Below, in pieces: positions 48,503-56,780 of a stretch of 64,000 nt of DNA. Position numbers and translations under genes: made by a program. Below the pieces are notes generated by a model. It searched no databases, was not told the origin of the DNA, and saw only the letters and a list, made by a program, of their open reading frames with translations. Every line of letters begins with the position of its first letter. Positions within the stretch are counted from its first letter, which is position 1. This DNA comes from Bacteroidales bacterium (GTDB lineage Bacteria > Bacteroidota > Bacteroidia > Bacteroidales > Muribaculaceae), in NCBI GenBank assembly GCA_014800685.1, contig JAAVFQ010000016.1, positions 118,433-182,432 on the forward strand. The letters are read 5' to 3'.

Positions 48503-49789
48503 TCAGAAAGCATCGATGACGGCGCCTTGTACGAAGCGATGGCCGAAGCGACAGTAAAGACACTTGTGGGCATCGCAATACTCCTTTTTGAGATGAAGAA
48601 GAGCCTGTGAGCGCATGGCGCAATCGGCATGAAGTCCGAGGGCTTTCCAGGTGCGTATTATGGCATTCTGCTCAGGCCTCAGCTCATTGAGAAGGGCTTT
48701 GGCCTTCTCCTCCGTGTCATAGTCTCCCCAGCGAAGGGCGTAGGCGTAAATCAGTGGCGCGACGAGATTGATCAGAATAATCTCTCGCGAGGCTCGCGAG
48801 AGTGTGCAAGGGGCGAAAGTGGCCGGCACGTCAAATGAGAAATGGTCGTGCCAGTAGCCCTCTATACGCCAGTCGAAAAGCGTCAGCAGCTCATCCTCGT
48901 ATGGTGGCGACTCAAGTATGCGCCTGAAAAGGGAGAATCCTCCGAGACAGCTGCGTGCAAGCATGGCGATGCGCCTATGCGGAAGATTATGAGGCCTGGT
49001 GCGTGCGAACTTCCAGTTAAGGCGCAGAGGGCGTAGCCCATACTTGCGGGCCAGAAATACATATTCGTGGCAGAGACCCTGATAATATTCATCAAAGATG
49101 TGGGCCGAAGAGTCCAGCAGGCCGGCCTGACCGAAGAGGATAGCTTCAATCTGGAAGAGTGAGTCGGAATGTCGGTGAAGGAGTTTGAGCGGAATGCTTC
49201 GGGCGAGCATCTCGAAAGGGTCGTTGTTAAGCCCGAAACCGAGCGTGCGAGCCAGAATCACGAAGCAAGCCTGCTCCCAGTCGCCGCCGGTCGAGTCAAG
49301 GACGTCCGTGATGCGTGCCGCTTTAGCCTCAAGTCTCATCATGCCGAGCGACTCCAGCCAGTCGGAAATAATCAGCGAGGGGAGATACTGAATATAGTTG
49401 CGGCAGCGGATGTCGGCGCCAGGGCTCGATAGAGACTCATAGAGCGTCATAAATCCATCGGGCAGGGAGATGACCAGCTGAGGCACTTCGCTGCCGTCAG
49501 AGCGCCCTATTCTCGCATCGTCGGAGGCTACGACGTGCAGAATCACCGAGCTGTATGCCTCATCATTCTGATGGCCGTGGCGATACCAGTCGGAGGCCCT
49601 GACATGAATCTCTATATTTCCGGCCCATACCTTTCCGTCAATGCGTATTTTCCCATTGAAAAAATCGGGACCTGAATCAGAATTATGTTGACCCGGATCT
49701 ATTATTTCCACCGACCGGCCGTCTACAAGCGTGAAGTCAGTCTCACCGAGCATCCGGTATTTCCATAAGTACTGGTAGACTTTCTCCAT
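48503..49789 (-). CDS. DUF2851 family protein
   Basis: 428 residues, usual length of this Bacteroidetes family of unknown function. Family hallmarks: VYQYLWKYRML at the start, SGPDFFNGKIRIDGKVWAG, then GNIEIHVRASDWYRHGHQND (about 58-77), and a C-terminal Cys/His group KKEYCDAHKCLYCRFGHRF that could bind a metal. No signal peptide. The N-terminal half is likely a nuclease-like or beta-rich fold (inference). It is the last gene of the UDP-glucose dehydrogenase / epimerase / PAS run, 41 bp after the PAS gene; the link to sugar nucleotides is unexplained. Confidence 0.85.
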   Translation of the reverse strand: MEKVYQYLWKYRMLGETDFTLVDGRSVEIIDPGQHNSDSGPDFFNGKIRIDGKVWAGNIEIHVRASDWYRHGHQNDEAYSSVILHVVASDDARIGRSDGSEVPQLVISLPDGFMTLYESLSSPGADIRCRNYIQYLPSLIISDWLESLGMMRLEAKAARITDVLDSTGGDWEQACFVILARTLGFGLNNDPFEMLARSIPLKLLHRHSDSLFQIEAILFGQAGLLDSSAHIFDEYYQGLCHEYVFLARKYGLRPLRLNWKFARTRPHNLPHRRIAMLARSCLGGFSLFRRILESPPYEDELLTLFDWRIEGYWHDHFSFDVPATFAPCTLSRASREIILINLVAPLIYAYALRWGDYDTEEKAKALLNELRPEQNAIIRTWKALGLHADCAMRSQALLHLKKEYCDAHKCLYCRFGHRFVQGAVIDAF

Positions 49790-49830
49790 CCGGCGTGTGG
49801 TTTTAGAGTGAATAGACTTTGAGATGTGTG

Positions 49831-50175
49831 TTAACGCACGTAATGAGGGGCATCCGCGGGCACTACGACGCTAATTTCCACCAGCCCGGCCACATTGCCC
49901 TCCTCATCGCGCCAGGGTGTCTGGTGGATAAGTTTGTGCAGTCCGTTCTTCTCTATGGTGTAAGTGTTGGAAATGCCCTCAGAGAGCATTTTCAGAATCA
50001 TTTCGCGAGCATGCGGAGGATGATAGAGCATGAGGTCATGGCCTATGATGTCACCGTGACGGGCGAACGTCTCGCGTGACTTCTGATTCATAAAGAGTAT
50101 TTTTGCGTCCTTGTCGCAGACCGTGACCGCAAAGTCCACGGTCTCAGCCCACTGTTTCATCATATCAATGTTCAT
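49831..50175 (-). CDS. Single-domain PAS protein
   Basis: 114 residues, essentially one PAS domain: FAVTVCDKDAKILFMNQKSRETFARHGDIIG (about 15-45; shown as FAVTVCDKDAKILFMN and SRETFARHGDIIG), HPPHAREMILKMLSEG and the strand pair NTYTIEKNGLHKLIHQTPW ... AGLVEISVVV. There is no output domain, so it may sense a ligand or redox state and act through protein contact. It is cytoplasmic, 12 bp after the epimerase gene and 41 bp before the DUF2851 gene. Confidence 0.85.
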   Translation of the reverse strand: MNIDMMKQWAETVDFAVTVCDKDAKILFMNQKSRETFARHGDIIGHDLMLYHPPHAREMILKMLSEGISNTYTIEKNGLHKLIHQTPWRDEEGNVAGLVEISVVVPADAPHYVR

Positions 50176-50187
50176 ATCTTTGATTTT

Positions 50188-51207
50188 TCAGTTTTGAAGT
50201 CTGTGAGAGAAGTCTTTAAACCACTTTACGGTCTTGCAGATGCCCTCCTGCAGAGGAGTGCGGGGTGTGAAGCCGGTGGCCTCCGCCAGTGCGGAGGAGT
50301 CGGCGTATGTCTGATAGACATCGCCCGGCTGCATAGGCAGCATCTGCTTTGCGGCTATCTTGCCGGTGGCATTCTCTATGCAGCGTATGTAGTCCATGAG
50401 CCTTACGGGAGTCTGATTCCCTATGTTGTAGATAGCGGCCGGAGTCTTCTCCGAGGGTATCACATTGATAATCCTGCTGACGCCTTCGGTTATGTCGTCA
50501 ATGTATGTGAAGTCTCGGAGCATGTCGCCATTGTTGAAGACCTTGATAGGACGGTCGTGCAGGATGGCGTCTATGAAAAGGAATGGCGACATATCGGGAC
50601 GTCCCCAGGGGCCGTAGACGGTGAAGAAGCGCAGGCCGGTGGTCGGCAGGGAGTAGAGGTGACTGTATACGTTGGCCATCAGCTCATTGCTCTTCTTGGT
50701 GGCTGCATAGATAGAGACCTGATTGTCCACGCGGTCGGTCTCCTTGAAAGGAGTCTTGGCGTTGCCACCATACACCGAAGATGAAGAGGCGTAGACAAGG
50801 TGGCTGACTCCATTGAGGCGCGAGGCCTCGAGAATGTTCAGAAACCCGTGAACGTTGCTCTCGATGTAGGCGTAAGGGTTTTCGATGGAATATCTTACAC
50901 CCGCTTGGGCGGCGAGGTTGACCACGATGTCAAATTTCTCGGTGGCGAAGAGCTCGTCTAATCTTGCCTTGTCGCAGATGTCCATTCTGCAGAAACGGTA
51001 GCCGGGATATCGGCTGCTCTGCACCGTCTGTCCCCGGACGATGTCATGCTCGGCAATACCGCATTGCTCCAGACGGGCATATTTCAGGCTTACGGGATAG
51101 TAGTCATTGATATTGTCAATGCCAAAGATGGTCTCCCCCTTTTCGCAGAGAGCCTTGACGAGGTGAAACCCTATAAAACCGGCCGCTCCCGTGACGAGAA
51201 TTTTCAT
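50188..51207 (-). CDS. NAD-dependent UDP-sugar epimerase (UDP-glucuronate 4-epimerase-like)
   Basis: 339 residues, extended short-chain dehydrogenase fold. Rossmann motif VTGAAGFIGFHL (Gly7, Gly10, Gly13), VNLAAQAGVRYSIENPYAYIESN, Ser in YASSSSVYG, and catalytic Tyr167/Lys171 in SIYAATKKSNE. The AAQAGVRYSIENP block and length match UDP-glucuronate 4-epimerases, which yield UDP-galacturonate for capsule or LPS. UDP-glucose dehydrogenase lies directly upstream (7 bp), giving a two-step route from UDP-glucose to UDP-galacturonate. Substrate assignment is a family-level prediction. Confidence 0.92.
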   Translation of the reverse strand: MKILVTGAAGFIGFHLVKALCEKGETIFGIDNINDYYPVSLKYARLEQCGIAEHDIVRGQTVQSSRYPGYRFCRMDICDKARLDELFATEKFDIVVNLAAQAGVRYSIENPYAYIESNVHGFLNILEASRLNGVSHLVYASSSSVYGGNAKTPFKETDRVDNQVSIYAATKKSNELMANVYSHLYSLPTTGLRFFTVYGPWGRPDMSPFLFIDAILHDRPIKVFNNGDMLRDFTYIDDITEGVSRIINVIPSEKTPAAIYNIGNQTPVRLMDYIRCIENATGKIAAKQMLPMQPGDVYQTYADSSALAEATGFTPRTPLQEGICKTVKWFKDFSHRLQN

Positions 51208-51214
51208 GATGTGC

Positions 51215-52528
51215 TTAGTCTTGATGGAAGATGTCGCGGGTGTAAACCTTCGGCTCCACGTCGGCCAGATCCTCGGAATTGCGATTGGCGATTATGGCGT
51301 CAGAGAGCCGTTTGAACTCATTGAGGTCATTGACCACTTTAGAGCCGAAAAATGTGCTCCCGTCGCGAAGGGTAGGCTCATAGATAATCACGGTGGCACC
51401 CTTGGCCTTTATACGCTTCATGACCCCCTGAATGGACGACTGGCGGAAGTTGTCGCTATTGGATTTCATGGTGAGGCGATAGACGCCTATGACGCATTCC
51501 GCCTCTCTGGAGGCCTGAAAAGAGCTGTTCTCATCATAATATCCGGCCATTTTCAGCACCTGGTCGGCTATGAAATCCTTTCGGGTGCGATTGCTCTCCA
51601 CGATAGCCGACATCATATTCTGCGGCACGTCGGCATAATTGGCCAGAAGCTGTTTTGAGTCCTTGGGCAGACAGTAGCCGCCATATCCGAAAGAGGGATT
51701 GTTATAGTGAGTGCCTATTCTGGGGTCAAGGCCGATTCCTTCGATAATAGCCCGGGAGTCAAGACCTTTCACTTCCGCGTATGTGTCGAGCTCATTGAAA
51801 TAGCTGACCCTCAGAGCGAGGTATGTGTTGGCGAAAAGCTTGACCGCTTCCGCCTCCTTCATTCCCATCAGAAGAGTGGGAATATCCTCTTTGAGGGCGC
51901 CCTCGCGCAGCAGAGCGGCAAACTCCTCAGCCTTCAGGCGCAGAAACTCAGGGTCTGAGAGCAGTAGAATAGCTTTGTTCTCCTCGTCATAGTCAGTCGC
52001 CTCCATAATCTTGGGATAGCCCACGATGATTCTGCTGGGATAGAGATTGTCATATAGGGCTTTGCTCTCGCGCAGAAATTCCGGTGAGAAAAGAAGATTG
52101 AGGCGCCGGGCCCCGGCACGGGCATATTTCTTGTAGAGACTGCGGGTATATCCCACAGGGATAGTAGACTTTATGACAATCACGGCCTCCGGATTCTCCT
52201 CCAGAATAATGTCGATCACATCCTCAATGGCATGCGTGTCGAAATAGTTCTTTACGGGATCGTAATTCGTGGGAGCGGCAATAACGATAAAATCAGCCTC
52301 CCGATAGGCCGAACGCGCATCAAGCGTGGCTTTGAGCGACAATGGTTTTTCCGCCAGATAGCGCTCTATGTATTCATCACGGATAGGCGATTTGCGATCG
52401 TTGATGAGATCTACTTTTTCAGGCACGATGTCTACGGCGGTGACATCATGATGCTGAGCCAGCAGAGTAGCGATGCTCAGACCCACGTATCCCGTGCCTG
52501 CAACTGCTATGTTGAGTTTCTTACTCAT
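51215..52528 (-). CDS. UDP-glucose/nucleotide-sugar dehydrogenase
   Basis: 437 residues. It oxidises UDP-glucose (or a related sugar) to the uronic acid with two NAD. Rossmann motif [14 protein letters not shown] (7-20), SPEFLRES (about 148-155), the [20 protein letters not shown] hinge helix, and the catalytic Cys286 in [14 protein letters not shown]. The C-terminal UDP-binding domain has [19 protein letters not shown]. Paired with the downstream 4-epimerase. A perfect promoter lies about 85 bp upstream, so it heads the dehydrogenase-epimerase-PAS-DUF2851 unit. Confidence 0.94.
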   Translation of the reverse strand: MSKKLNIAVAGTGYVGLSIATLLAQHHDVTAVDIVPEKVDLINDRKSPIRDEYIERYLAEKPLSLKATLDARSAYREADFIVIAAPTNYDPVKNYFDTHAIEDVIDIILEENPEAVIVIKSTIPVGYTRSLYKKYARAGARRLNLLFSPEFLRESKALYDNLYPSRIIVGYPKIMEATDYDEENKAILLLSDPEFLRLKAEEFAALLREGALKEDIPTLLMGMKEAEAVKLFANTYLALRVSYFNELDTYAEVKGLDSRAIIEGIGLDPRIGTHYNNPSFGYGGYCLPKDSKQLLANYADVPQNMMSAIVESNRTRKDFIADQVLKMAGYYDENSSFQASREAECVIGVYRLTMKSNSDNFRQSSIQGVMKRIKAKGATVIIYEPTLRDGSTFFGSKVVNDLNEFKRLSDAIIANRNSEDLADVEPKVYTRDIFHQD

Positions 52529-52613
52529 AAATTGAGTTTACGTTCTATGCTATGGGGAGACCGCTTGAATCCTTAGAGAGACGTCGGAAAGTATCGCAGT
52601 CAGTCCCGATACG

Positions 52614-52644
52614 CAAAATTAGCAAAATTATTTTATTTCGCAAA
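52614..52644 (-). promoter_or_regulatory. Promoter of the UDP-sugar operon
   Basis: On the minus strand TTTG (52641-52644), 19 bp, TAATTTTG (52614-52621), then C. A second TAATTTTG sits 9 bp upstream, so there could be two overlapping start sites. Confidence 0.75.
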
Positions 52645-52676
52645 GTCGCCTGAGCCTACTTTTTCCGGGTCGGAGC

Positions 52677-53645
52677 CTAAAGGCTTGCCAAAAGCCAGCC
52701 TACGTAAGCCACATATCCGGCTGCCATTACCGCTCCTTCGCCTCTGGTGATAGTCCGGTCCTTTATCACCCAGCCGAAGATGAGGAAAAGGATGGAGGCT
52801 CCGAGAAGTGTGAGCAGGTCAAAGTTGCCTATGCTGCCGAAGGGGAGCGAACGCACGCATCCCGACACTCCGAGCACCATGAGCACATTGAAAATGTTGC
52901 TGCCTATCACGTTTCCTATGGCCATTCCGGGTCTCCCTTTGGTAGCGGCCACGACGGAAGTGGCAAGCTCGGGGAGCGACGTGCCGGCGGCTACGATGGT
53001 CAGACCGATTACCGCCTGACTCACTCCCAGTGCGGACGCTATCCCGGAGGCGCCGTCTACAAACTTGTCTCCACCGAAAACGAGGGCAGCGAGTCCTAAG
53101 ACTACATAGAGAATAGCTCGCCACACGGGTAGCGTCTTATTCTCCTTCTCTTCATTGCCGGCTTCTGCTCCCGGCTGTTTGGCCGATGCAAACGTATATC
53201 GCATGAAAAGTATAAAGAAGATGAGGAGGAAAATGGCTGAGACGCGAGATATTTCGTTGATACCTTCGCCATTGAGCCATGCGGTGTTGCCGAGCACGAG
53301 GAGAATGACCGATGAAAGTATCACCATCGGAATCTCCAGCGACAGCACGGTGCGTTCGATGATGATAGGTCTAACCATGGCTGTGATTCCGATAATCATA
53401 AGAATGTTGAAGATATTGCTTCCCACCACATTTCCGATGGCAAGCTGAGCCTCCCCTCCGGCTGCGGAGATTACTGAGATGGCAAGCTCAGGCGCCGAGG
53501 TGCCGAAAGCTACTACCGTTAGGCCCACGATAAGGTCGCTGATGCCCATGCGCCGGGCGAGTGAAGAGGCTCCGTCGGTGAGGGCATTGGCCCCGACGAG
53601 GATGAGAATGAGACCCACGAGGAGCCATACGATGTTCATTATCAT
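52677..53645 (-). CDS. Calcium/sodium antiporter
   Basis: 322 residues with about ten membrane helices and two alpha repeats, each with the family motif: VAFGTSAPELAISV and GNVVGSNIFNILMIIG (first), VAAGTSLPELATSV and GNVIGSNIFNVLMVLG (second). This is the YrbG/CaCA type; it exchanges Ca2+ for Na+ (or K+) at the inner membrane. ATGs at 53645 and 53639 are both possible. A TTAGAACTTACTTGTC leader lies directly upstream. Confidence 0.94.
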   Translation of the reverse strand: MIMNIVWLLVGLILILVGANALTDGASSLARRMGISDLIVGLTVVAFGTSAPELAISVISAAGGEAQLAIGNVVGSNIFNILMIIGITAMVRPIIIERTVLSLEIPMVILSSVILLVLGNTAWLNGEGINEISRVSAIFLLIFFILFMRYTFASAKQPGAEAGNEEKENKTLPVWRAILYVVLGLAALVFGGDKFVDGASGIASALGVSQAVIGLTIVAAGTSLPELATSVVAATKGRPGMAIGNVIGSNIFNVLMVLGVSGCVRSLPFGSIGNFDLLTLLGASILFLIFGWVIKDRTITRGEGAVMAAGYVAYVGWLLASL

Positions 53646-53701
53646 GACAAGTAAGTTCTAAGTAAGTATTTGCAGCAGGAGAAGAAAGAGTGGGAGAGAG
53701 C

Positions 53702-54067
53702 TTAATTTATTTCCGTGAGCTCCGGATGCGCATTGCGCATTTTTGCCGGAAGCTTGGCCACTACCTGCGAGTAGCTATGTCTGACGAGAGAGAGAATGAA
53801 GTCGGTGTCAGCTCCGCCGGAGATGCATATTTGGTTCCAATACTTTTTATTCCAGTGAAAAGCCGGCTCCACGAAAGGGGATGAGGCGCGAAGCTCCACA
53901 GCATAGTCAGCGTCACACTTCAGCGCTACAATGTCATCACCCGTCAGTGAGAGGCACGCGAAAATCTTGCCGAAAACGCGAAATACAAGATGTTCGTCGT
54001 CGAAAGGCATATCTTCCGTAGCTGATGGGAGCGTCAGGCAATAGCTGCGCAGGGATTCTACGTTCAT
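53702..54067 (-). CDS. MmcQ/YjbR family protein
   Basis: 121 residues, the usual size. Family features: LPSATEDMPFDDEHLVFRVFGKIFACL (shown as LPSATEDMPFDD and FRVFGKIFACL), ALKCDADYAVELRA and HWNKKYWNQI (about 72-81), then a helix with LVRHSYSQVVAKLP. The fold is CyaY-like and DNA binding has been proposed for the family. Role unknown; cytoplasmic. It stands 56 bp upstream of the antiporter gene on the same strand. Confidence 0.9.
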   Translation of the reverse strand: MNVESLRSYCLTLPSATEDMPFDDEHLVFRVFGKIFACLSLTGDDIVALKCDADYAVELRASSPFVEPAFHWNKKYWNQICISGGADTDFILSLVRHSYSQVVAKLPAKMRNAHPELTEIN

Positions 54068-54119
54068 AAGTAAATTGTAAGGAGAGGCTGATAGGGGAGT
54101 GCGGATGAGTTGGTCAGGA

Positions 54120-54695
54120 TTATAAATCGTTCATCAAGTCCTTCACATTCTCCGAGGAGCCAATAGCATCTGTGTATAGTACCGCCACATAATAGGGATT
54201 ATCATAATCATCCCGGTCATTTATTGTTATCCCAATACGTCCTATCGGCTCCATCCCCTCCATAGGAGGAGCTTCGAATATCGCCATTCCAAAATAGGTT
54301 TCTGATGAATCCTCCAAAGCATCCGAGTCGATGGATAAATCTTCATATTTTTTAGTCAGAAGATCTTTATAATAGTTGAATGTATTTTCAGCGGTATCAG
54401 AGGAGTTACAATCAACCCAGACAGCAACGCCATACACTTGTTTAGTACGATTGTTGTAAGCAACTACAATTTTGCAATCTTTGCCGGCAAAAACGCCTTC
54501 GAAGGCGCGGACTCCGTTAGAGAGGAGATAGTTGTACTGATAAAGTTTGCACTCCTTTGCCAGAAGTTTCGTTTGGAACGAATTGATGGTCCCCGTGATA
54601 GGGATACCCATAAATTCCAGATGCTTTGCGCTGAGCTGAAGGCTGATAAGGCAAAGGATAAAAGCTAAGCAAATGCGTAACCGAGACATGGACAT
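54120..54695 (-). CDS. Small secreted protein of unknown function
   Basis: 191 residues, not recognised. Signal peptide (about 1-23, ISLQLSAK). The mature part begins LEFMGIPITGTINSFQTKLLAK, an opening seen in secreted Bacteroidales proteins of unknown role, followed by repeated beta strands (FEGVFAGKDCKIVVAYN, VYGVAVWVDC) and an acidic helical stretch (TAENTFNYYKDLLTKKYED). Three Cys remain in the mature protein, so disulfides are possible. ATGs at 54695 and 54689 compete. A perfect promoter and a structured leader that resembles that of deoC precede it. Confidence 0.7.
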   Translation of the reverse strand: MSMSRLRICLAFILCLISLQLSAKHLEFMGIPITGTINSFQTKLLAKECKLYQYNYLLSNGVRAFEGVFAGKDCKIVVAYNNRTKQVYGVAVWVDCNSSDTAENTFNYYKDLLTKKYEDLSIDSDALEDSSETYFGMAIFEAPPMEGMEPIGRIGITINDRDDYDNPYYVAVLYTDAIGSSENVKDLMNDL

Positions 54696-54736
54696 TTTGA
54701 TTTTGATAAGGTTAAGTGGGTTCGAAATAAGTTAGA

Positions 54737-54824
54737 AAAATTACTTCGCTTTATCCGCACATTAAATTTTCTTACTTACGTTGATGAAGAATGCAAAGGT
54801 AATAAAAAAAGGTCAGACGGCAAA
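54737..54824 (-). promoter_or_regulatory. Promoter and conserved leader of the 54695 gene
   Basis: On the minus strand TTTG (54821-54824), 19 bp, TACCTTTG (54794-54801), then C. The transcript begins near 54788 with a segment (54737-54780) about 70 percent identical to 19147-19192. Early AAGTAAGAAAATT can pair with later AATTTTTCTAACTT. Confidence 0.65.
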
Positions 54825-54829
54825 ACAGA

Positions 54830-54958
54830 CTCTGCAGAATGACCAAATGTCAGAATGACTAAAGAGCTAAATTTGGGTTAGAATTAAAAGGAGGGGAGGT
54901 TAGGTGTTTTTGTGGTAGGCTTGCTACTCAAAAACCTGCCACCGGTCCTTTCTCTTCG
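54830..54958. other. Gap with one weak inverted repeat, no gene supported
   Basis: GTTTTTG (about 54907) and CAAAAAC (about 54933) can pair around GGTAGGCTTGC, a possible terminator for the broken genes upstream on the minus strand. Confidence 0.35.
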
Positions 54959-55087
54959 TTATAAAATAAACCGCAGATGAGCGTGAGATATTCGGGTAGA
55001 TAACAAATGCCGGATGTATTCCTCTGTGGAGACGGTAAATGTGAAATCCTCTACCTGATATGTAAATTTCATTTCTTGTTCTGCCAT
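54959..55087 (-). CDS. Possible 42-residue small protein
   Basis: A short frame with ATG at 55087 and TAA at 54959, encoding MAEQEMKFTYQVEDFTF and a basic end (THE C-terminal part is STRISHAHLRFIL). It follows the broken lipoprotein gene on the same strand. No family is recognised and no ribosome-binding signal is visible. It could be a remnant of a larger gene or chance. Confidence 0.25.
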   Translation of the reverse strand: MAEQEMKFTYQVEDFTFTVSTEEYIRHLLSTRISHAHLRFIL

Positions 55088-55094
55088 ATCAATT

Positions 55095-55325
55095 CTTCAA
55101 AGCTCAAATCCGGAGACGAGAATAATCTTTGTATATGCCCGCTTTCCACCATATCGGTTACCGGTAGATGATGAAGCTTTCATATCCGTCAGCGCCCTTG
55201 ATACTGAAGCCGGAGGCATATTCAGGGGTATGGAGGAGTTGGTTGAAGTCAGATAGCTCAGATTTACGCTTTGAGCATCCTACTGTCAGGATAACTAAAA
55301 TTATAATTGGTAAAAGTTTATTCAT
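55095..55325 (-). pseudogene. Truncated, frameshifted lipoprotein like an ABC-transporter binding protein
   Basis: From ATG 55325 the product starts with a lipoprotein signal (MNKLLPIIILVILTVGCSKRK, given as MNKLLPIIILVILTVGC) and then HTPEYASGFSIKGADGYESF before TAA at about 55158. The pattern YA.GF.I.....GY is found near the N-terminus of Bacteroidales iron/cobalamin ABC-transporter binding proteins, which normally run to about 370 residues and continue with a (N/D)P(W/Y) motif. In the next frame, past the stop, the DNA encodes NRYGGKRAYTKIILVSGFEL, which fits that continuation. This suggests a decayed BtuF/FepB-type gene. Family assignment is by remembered pattern, not a search. Confidence 0.45.
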
Positions 55326-55376
55326 ATACTTATATATATGTTGCATGACCCGAGTTTTCACACGAGCCATGCAAGT

Positions 55377-56780
55377 TTATCTTATGAGAACCTTTTTCGT
55401 GGAATCATTGGATTTCCAGATGTAGATTCCCGTAGAGATGTCGGGCCAATCTCCATACTCGATATTTCGTTTTACAAGAATACCATTGATGGAATAGAGA
55501 TCTCCAATTGAGGATAAAGAATCTGATAAAATATCATGTATTCCTGATTGTGAGCCGCCCTCAGGGAATAATGGGAGTGAAGGGAACCAATAATTCATGA
55601 TCATTTCATAATCCCTGACCTTCTTCCCAGTCACGGAATATCGGCGGGTGATGTAAGTCGGAATACTGAACTCATGATAAAGGGCCATATACAACTCATC
55701 TGTCACCGGGTGAATGCCCATCGCACATCCGTACAGCTTCCATCCCTCACCATCAGCGGCAATATCTATAAATAATTCCTGAACACGCGTGTTACAATTG
55801 AATTTATAGATTTTGGTACCCGTGAACCAACTGTCAGGTCCCCCTTTCCAATAAAGACAGTTCTCAACCGATGAGGCTATGAATGGATCCGGAGTCCACG
55901 CATACCATGAATTTGAGGGGGGATACATACCTTCCGGAATATCGATAACCTCGTAATTGAGGGTAGCCGGATCAAGGCAAAGGAGCGCTCTATATGTCGC
56001 GCCGGTTCCTGTAAGATTCTTCGCTACCGAGCACCACAGCCTTCCGTCTTTGGATTTTACCACTGATCCGATACCGGCACCCTCGGCTACCACATTCATC
56101 GATATTACATCTATGACAGCATCTGTCTTTGGATCTACCACAAGAAGACCATATTGCTGGTGAGCGACGAATACCTTGCCGGCGGCACTGACCATCATTC
56201 CGCATTGACCATGATAAAGCGATCCTGTAGGGTCAGTATTGGGTTTGTCGTTATCTCCTCCGGCATTTGGATTGGAAGTGCCCTCTACCTGTCCTGTGAT
56301 CTTGAAATTGTCAAGGTCGAACACCCATACTCCATTGCTTGAAGAAACGTATCCCTTGTGAGAGTCTACCCCCACAAAACCTCTCCCATCGCACTGTGCC
56401 CCGGACGGGTCGATAAGACTCTGTTGGTGGAGAATCTTCATGGTTTTGGCATCGCAGACAGTGATACGTCCACCGGTGATCGTAGCGCCCGGGTCCTTCT
56501 CCTGTTTTGCAATAAGGTATAGTCTGTCATTCCAAAGTGCTCCATACTGGTTAGTGCATCCTAACTCCTTGCCGGGATTTTCGGCTTGCACAATCCGATA
56601 TTTCCAGAAATTACCGTCAGGATCATCAGGCAGAAGATAATTTACGGTTGAGTTCTGGTGACCATACCAATCTTCGTTAACCCATATTATCCCTTTACTA
56701 TAGTCGGTTTCCTCTGCCAACATGCCGGCCGTAAAACTCAACAGACAGAAAAAACTGCCGATCAATCGGTAAAGTTTCAT
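55377..56780 (-). CDS. Secreted DUF5074 (BtuG-like propeller) protein
   Basis: 467 residues. Signal peptide (about 1-22). A DUF5074-type beta-propeller (about 25-400) starts IIWVNEDWYGHQNSTVNYL and contains GCTNQYGALWNDRLYLIAKQE, GRGFVGVDSHKGYVSSSNGV, QYGLLVVDPKTDAV and NYWFPSLPLFPEGG. The tail SINGILVKRN...ISTGIYIWKSNDSTKKVLIR is type IX-like. DUF5074/YncE-like propellers include, to my knowledge, the BtuG cobamide-binding surface proteins of Bacteroides. The whole propeller is clearly homologous to residues about 1500-1880 of the giant protein encoded two genes upstream. It overlaps the preceding gene by 4 bp. Confidence 0.75.
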   Translation of the reverse strand: MKLYRLIGSFFCLLSFTAGMLAEETDYSKGIIWVNEDWYGHQNSTVNYLLPDDPDGNFWKYRIVQAENPGKELGCTNQYGALWNDRLYLIAKQEKDPGATITGGRITVCDAKTMKILHQQSLIDPSGAQCDGRGFVGVDSHKGYVSSSNGVWVFDLDNFKITGQVEGTSNPNAGGDNDKPNTDPTGSLYHGQCGMMVSAAGKVFVAHQQYGLLVVDPKTDAVIDVISMNVVAEGAGIGSVVKSKDGRLWCSVAKNLTGTGATYRALLCLDPATLNYEVIDIPEGMYPPSNSWYAWTPDPFIASSVENCLYWKGGPDSWFTGTKIYKFNCNTRVQELFIDIAADGEGWKLYGCAMGIHPVTDELYMALYHEFSIPTYITRRYSVTGKKVRDYEMIMNYWFPSLPLFPEGGSQSGIHDILSDSLSSIGDLYSINGILVKRNIEYGDWPDISTGIYIWKSNDSTKKVLIR

